Assembly (NCBI GenBank): GCA_021809365.1
Contig: JAKBAC010000154.1
Location: 1 to 7,723 of the forward strand
Direction of reading: 5' to 3'
DNA from: Planctomycetota bacterium
Lineage (GTDB): Bacteria > Planctomycetota > Phycisphaerae > WQYP01
DNA: 7,723 bases
The position numbers were made by a program, and so were the translations under genes. Shown in pieces: positions 6,003 to 7,723 of this stretch (positions within the stretch are counted from its first letter, which is position 1; each line of letters begins with the position of its first letter). Below the pieces are notes generated by a model that did not search any database, had not been told where the DNA came from, and saw only the letters and a list, made by a program, of their open reading frames with translations.

Positions 6003-6323
6003 ATGGAAAATCCCTCTCCTATTGAACCGGTGCGCATCGCACTGAAAAAATCCGAATCTCTGGACATTGACTGGTCCGATGGCCGACAATCACATTTTGA
6101 TTTGCGATTCCTGCGGCGTATGTGCCCCTGCGCCGGCTGCCAGGGGGAGCGCGACCTTCTGGGTCGCACACTCTTGCCCGTCATCCGCACCACGTATGAC
6201 GGACCCATCACCGCCGTGGGTGCGGAGTTGGTTGGCAATTACGCGATCCGTATAATCTGGTCCGATCAGCACAGCACTGGAATATACTCATTTAGCTACC
6301 TGCGCGAATTGAACATGCGGTGA
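6003..6323 (+). CDS. DUF971 protein (GBBH-like N-terminal domain)
   Basis: This 106-residue protein is a stand-alone DUF971 domain, the fold that forms the N-terminus of gamma-butyrobetaine hydroxylase. Signature segments are DIDWSDGRQSHFDLRFLR (21-38), CPCAGC (41-46), and IIWSDQHSTGIYSFSYLREL (84-103). C41, C43, C46 and H90 correspond in order and spacing to the four zinc ligands of the human enzyme's N-terminal domain. No oxygenase domain follows, so a catalytic role is not implied; a link to iron-sulfur cluster handling has been proposed for such proteins but nothing here tests it. GGGAG (5993-5997) lies 5 bases before ATG 6003, and only 18 bases separate it from hisA, indicating co-transcription. 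Confidence 0.88.
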   Translation: MENPSPIEPVRIALKKSESLDIDWSDGRQSHFDLRFLRRMCPCAGCQGERDLLGRTLLPVIRTTYDGPITAVGAELVGNYAIRIIWSDQHSTGIYSFSYLRELNMR

Positions 6324-6621
6324 GAGAGTACCAGCCCGTACACCAGCGCGATGTTCCAGTTGCCTTTCACATTTATGGCTAATTCAGGGACGGCCACTCT
6401 GCATCTTGACACCCAGCCCGGGTGATGGGACATTGTTCTTCATGCCTCGAACCGCTCGCATTGTCTTCCCCACAACCGTCCACAGGCGGAGCTTTACTCG
6501 TTACCATTTTTGTGGTGCAGACTTTCTTGCTTACCAAAGTAGCCAATACAGGCGCGAACCGGTGCCTGCACACTGTTTCACGGCTCGCCATTGTTCTGCA
6601 TGCCCTTAGAATCGGCGGGCG
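6324..6621. other. Convergent intergenic region, no gene seen
   Basis: The stretch lies between two converging genes. Short open frames exist on both strands but have no recognisable domain, ribosome site or conserved composition. A 16-nt imperfect direct repeat (CATTGTTCTTCATGCC type, 15 of 16 matching) lies at 6431-6446 and 6589-6604. No clear terminator is visible. Confidence 0.5.
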
Positions 6622-7428
6622 TCACCCTGTCGCGTCTGTTCCCGACTTAAATGGTGTGTTATAGAATTTTGAGAGTGCCGCGGCAATCGATTGAACATAC
6701 GGTGCACGGATGCACTTGGTGCTAAAAAGCCGATTGTTATTCCCAAACTTCTGCCAGACATAGAGATCAAGTGAGGAAGCGAACGGCTTGGGCCTTTCTA
6801 ACACGGGATCTAACATGGAATCGCGGCTGCCTAATACAGGTAATAGACATTCTGTAACAGAAAAGCAATCGATTATATCTGCTGGAATTTCCTTCTTTAA
6901 GTGGAATATGAGCCAGCGGGTTTGTATGATCAATTTCTCCCTATTTGCAATAAAAATTGTTGTCCTACACGCGATGATGAAAGTCAACAGAAAAGCTGCC
7001 AATGGTATAACCGTACAAAATATAAAATCTTCGATGTCGAATTGCAGATTCCACATTGATTGATGTGTCACGGCGCCATATATCCCAAGAATGCCAAATG
7101 ATAACATGATGCACATAATCGGGACCTCAATCCCGACGACCGCCGCCAATATGCTGGGCTGCCAAAAACTTGAGGCCCTTCTAATTCTGATCATCAGAGA
7201 GCCATCGCAATCGGTCATGGTTATTCGCCGATCTCGCTTTCCTCCCGGGTATTCAAAATACCTGGGGCGTTGTATCGTTGTGTCCGAGGATACAGCAGCG
7301 GCATCATCAGTTGGGGATCTGTCAATAGGCGTAACCGACGCTCCCGTGGCCTCGTGGGCGTCCCGAGATATTCGCTTTCCCTTCCGAATCTGGAGAAAAG
7401 TTCTCACCATCAGCAACCCCAGTACCAT
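6622..7428 (-). CDS. Hypothetical membrane protein, three predicted helices
   Basis: I do not recognise this gene. From ATG 7428 the product has 268 residues. It has a hydrophobic N-terminal segment (up to about residue 14), a polar Asp/Ser/Thr-rich stretch (about 20-72), an Arg-rich strip ITMTDCDGSLMIRIRR (69-84), two long hydrophobic helices (about 92-118 and 134-158), then a soluble part with alternating strands, IFIANREKLIIQTRWLIFHLKKEIPADII (158-186). That last pattern resembles membrane-anchored bacterial PH-like domains, but this is only an impression. The start is uncertain: the first hydrophobic segment begins before ATG 7428, suggesting an upstream TTG (7500) or rare ATT start (about 7479), while the frame stays open to 7686 through repeat DNA that is unlikely to be translated. 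It converges on the his cluster. Its composition is richer in A/T than its neighbours, which may mean recent acquisition. Confidence 0.6.
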   Translation of the reverse strand: MVLGLLMVRTFLQIRKGKRISRDAHEATGASVTPIDRSPTDDAAAVSSDTTIQRPRYFEYPGGKRDRRITMTDCDGSLMIRIRRASSFWQPSILAAVVGIEVPIMCIMLSFGILGIYGAVTHQSMWNLQFDIEDFIFCTVIPLAAFLLTFIIACRTTIFIANREKLIIQTRWLIFHLKKEIPADIIDCFSVTECLLPVLGSRDSMLDPVLERPKPFASSLDLYVWQKFGNNNRLFSTKCIRAPYVQSIAAALSKFYNTPFKSGTDATG

Positions 7429-7555
7429 CGCCAAAGCGAGAAAATTTGCTCCGCCGCCAAAAAATTGAAATCTGGTAATACAGACAGACCTAACTAACAA
7501 TGCACAGTTGAGAAACCTAGCCCGGTGCACCAGCGGCTGCGTGCCGGATACGCTT

Positions 7556-7723
7556 TTTTCACCACAAAGCCACGACGACACAAAGTTTTTTGAACCACGA
7601 GGAAGGGGAGGCGAGCGGAGGGGAAATCTGGATTGGCGATCATCATGGCATAACGACGTAACGCAATCTACGGACGTTTGAACCACAGAGGCGGCGGAGG
7701 AAAGCGGAGGAAGGGTGACGGGG
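7556..7723. repeat. Intergenic repeat cluster at the right edge
   Basis: Three related units are stacked: CACCACAAAGCCACGACGACACAAAG-type (from 7560), the ACCACGAGG...AGCGGAGGGG unit (7594-7623, 26 of 30 matching copy A at 2208-2237), and CCACAGAGGCGGCGGAG with trailing AAAGCGGAGG (7683-7711). The last is the uninterrupted version of the site that holds the group II intron. No gene is seen. Confidence 0.75.

Noticed and set aside
5259..6089. Long open frame (276 codons) antisense to hisA
   Set aside because: It lies entirely opposite hisA and the start of the DUF971 gene, has no recognisable motif, and arises from the codon bias of the true genes.
6406..6664. Short plus-strand frames (67-80 codons) after the DUF971 gene
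   Set aside because: No domain, ribosome site or supporting context; two overlapping frames are equally open.

Overview
The window looks like a bacterial chromosome segment with ordinary biosynthetic genes separated by repeat-rich intergenic DNA. I infer a planctomycete-like bacterium (Planctomycetota, perhaps Phycisphaerae) from three things: the hisH-hisA-DUF971 arrangement, the short-repeat families of the 'CCACAGAGG', 'AACGAG' and 'ATCCGCG' type between genes, and the lipoprotein style. This is a weak taxonomic guess; no marker gene settles it.

Layout: 1-227 holds two copies of an 84-bp direct repeat, the second almost touching a minus-strand tRNA-Gln(UUG) gene (228-298). A plus-strand nadB gene (L-aspartate oxidase, first step of de novo NAD synthesis) occupies 472-2112. 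From 2113 to about 3560 there is no protein gene. This stretch holds a repeat family in both orientations and, at 2352-3030 on the minus strand, what I read as a complete but ORF-less group II intron. It has a 5' GTGCG, a recognisable domain V, a domain VI with a bulged branch-point A, and a 3' AC end. Removing those 679 bases rebuilds a 17-nt stretch of the 'CCACAGAGGCGGCGGAG' repeat that occurs uninterrupted at 7683-7699. This fixes both intron ends from within the window.

Downstream come a lipoprotein with an OmpA-like peptidoglycan-binding domain (3648-4382), then hisH (4552-5166), hisA (5247-5984) and a DUF971 zinc-binding-type small protein (6003-6323). The last three lie on one strand with short gaps and are probably co-transcribed. 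HisH supplies ammonia to HisF, and HisA makes the HisF substrate, so the two his genes act on adjacent histidine-pathway steps; hisF is not in the window.

The right end has about 300 bases without a supported gene, then a convergent minus-strand gene for an unrecognised three-helix membrane protein (about 6622-7428), then more copies of the intergenic repeat up to the window edge.

The item most worth a second look is the ORF-less group II intron and its choice of an intergenic repeat as target. The coding genes themselves are conventional.
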